Positions 6,943 to 7,502 of a DNA stretch of 7,502 nucleotides are shown piece after piece. The notes under the pieces are model-generated. The model had not been told where the DNA came from. It did not search any database and saw only the letters and a program-made list of their open reading frames with translations. The stretch's first letter is position 1. Every line of letters starts with the position of its first letter. The position numbers and the translations under genes are program-made. Source of the stretch: a bacterium HR20 (GTDB lineage Bacteria > Bacteroidota > Ignavibacteria > Kapaibacteriales > NICIL-2); the NCBI GenBank assembly GCA_002898675.1, contig BEHW01000097.1:1-7502 (forward strand), in the 5' to 3' direction.

Positions 6943-7502
6943 TGCGTGCAGCGGTGGTCGTACTGGCATTCCTGGTAGCAGTTGGAACGTCTGCTGCACA
7001 GGATGCCCCGAGCGCGGGCGTTGTCAGCTTAGACCTGTCGCCGCAAGACCAGCCCGCAAGCCCTCACAGCAGTAGCTTGATCTTCCGTCCGCTCGTTGCC
7101 GCAGCTTTTGAGCCACGCGTTGGCTTTCAGTACCAGCTCGGTCCGCGCAAGCTTCGGCTCGACATCGGATACTCAGCCGATATCTGGAGCACCCGGCGTG
7201 CCGTGGAGAACGCATCTTCTCAAGCGAATGCTCTTGCGTTTGGTGTGGATGCCTTTACGTACACCCGACTCCGCTCGGAAGCGAACCTGAAGTTTCCCGT
7301 CGAGACGGTTGATTACATGTTCGGCATCAACGGCACATACGCGCTTGCGATCTCTGCGACACGATCACTTGCGTTCCGAGTACGGCTATCCCACATTTCC
7401 GCACACCTGGCCGATGGGTATGCAGATTCGAGTGGTAGGTTTCTCCAACGGCCATTCGTCTATAGCCGCGAGTTTCTCGATGCGATCGTTGCGCACACAT
7501 GG
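6942..7502 (+). CDS. probable DUF1207-family outer-membrane protein (5' part, cut by window edge)
   Basis: The frame is open from an ATG overlapping the lpxA stop (TGATG) to the window end: 187 residues with no stop. Residues 1-19 are a signal peptide (AAVVVLAFLVAVGTSAA, cleavage before Q20). The mature part looks like outer-membrane barrel strands, alternating polar and aromatic residues: LIFRPLVAAAFEPRVGFQY (46-64), LRLDIGYSADIW (71-82), FGVDAFTYTRLR (100-111), VDYMFGINGTYA (123-134), RVRLSHISAHLADGY (146-160) and FVYSREFLD (172-180). The FxPLxAxxxEPRxG, SHxSxHxxDxY and YSREF patterns match my memory of DUF1207, an uncharacterised family in Chlorobi, Ignavibacteria and relatives. This call has not been checked by search. 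A GTG at 6939 is in frame and would add one residue. Function is unknown. Placement directly behind lpxA, coupled by overlap, suggests an outer-membrane or lipopolysaccharide-related role. E. coli has lpxB at this position. Confidence 0.75.
   Translation, partial: MRAAVVVLAFLVAVGTSAAQDAPSAGVVSLDLSPQDQPASPHSSSLIFRPLVAAAFEPRVGFQYQLGPRKLRLDIGYSADIWSTRRAVENASSQANALAFGVDAFTYTRLRSEANLKFPVETVDYMFGINGTYALAISATRSLAFRVRLSHISAHLADGYADSSGRFLQRPFVYSREFLDAIVAHTW

Overview
The window is a compact, single-strand (+) gene cluster for building the Gram-negative outer membrane. Nearly every base is coding, intergenic gaps are 0 to 47 bp, and no RNA gene, mobile element, CRISPR array or convincing terminator is visible. 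Gene order is: tail of an upstream gene (1-45), bamA (42-2387), two tandem ompH/skp-like genes (2418-2954 and 2944-3624), lpxD (3647-4708), a fused lpxC-fabZ gene (4756-6162), lpxA (6166-6942), and the 5' part of an outer-membrane protein gene resembling DUF1207 (6942 to the window edge).

Organism: the order bamA-skp-lpxD-fabZ-lpxA is the classic outer-membrane cluster, as in Proteobacteria. The LpxC-FabZ fusion and the doubled ompH gene point instead to the Bacteroidota/Chlorobiota (FCB) group. Moderate GC content, GTG starts and the DUF1207-like barrel fit the Chlorobi/Ignavibacteria/Kapabacteria side better than classical Bacteroidetes. This placement is an inference and was not tested against a database.

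How the genes work together: BamA is the beta-barrel insertase that places proteins in the outer membrane. The OmpH/Skp-like proteins are periplasmic chaperones that carry unfolded barrels to it. LpxA, LpxC and LpxD are the first three steps of lipid A synthesis: O-acylation of UDP-GlcNAc, deacetylation, and N-acylation. FabZ supports the fatty-acid cycle that also supplies the hydroxyacyl-ACP used by LpxA and LpxD. The final gene encodes a secreted, probable outer-membrane barrel in the place where E. coli has lpxB.

The core genes are orthodox and look intact, with their key catalytic residues present. Points worth a second look are details: the final gene with an H-x-S-x-H motif, a BamA C-terminus lacking the usual terminal aromatic residue, substitutions in the LpxD nucleotide pocket and at the LpxA acyl-ruler position, and the divergence of the two OmpH paralogues. 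I found no wholly new system.
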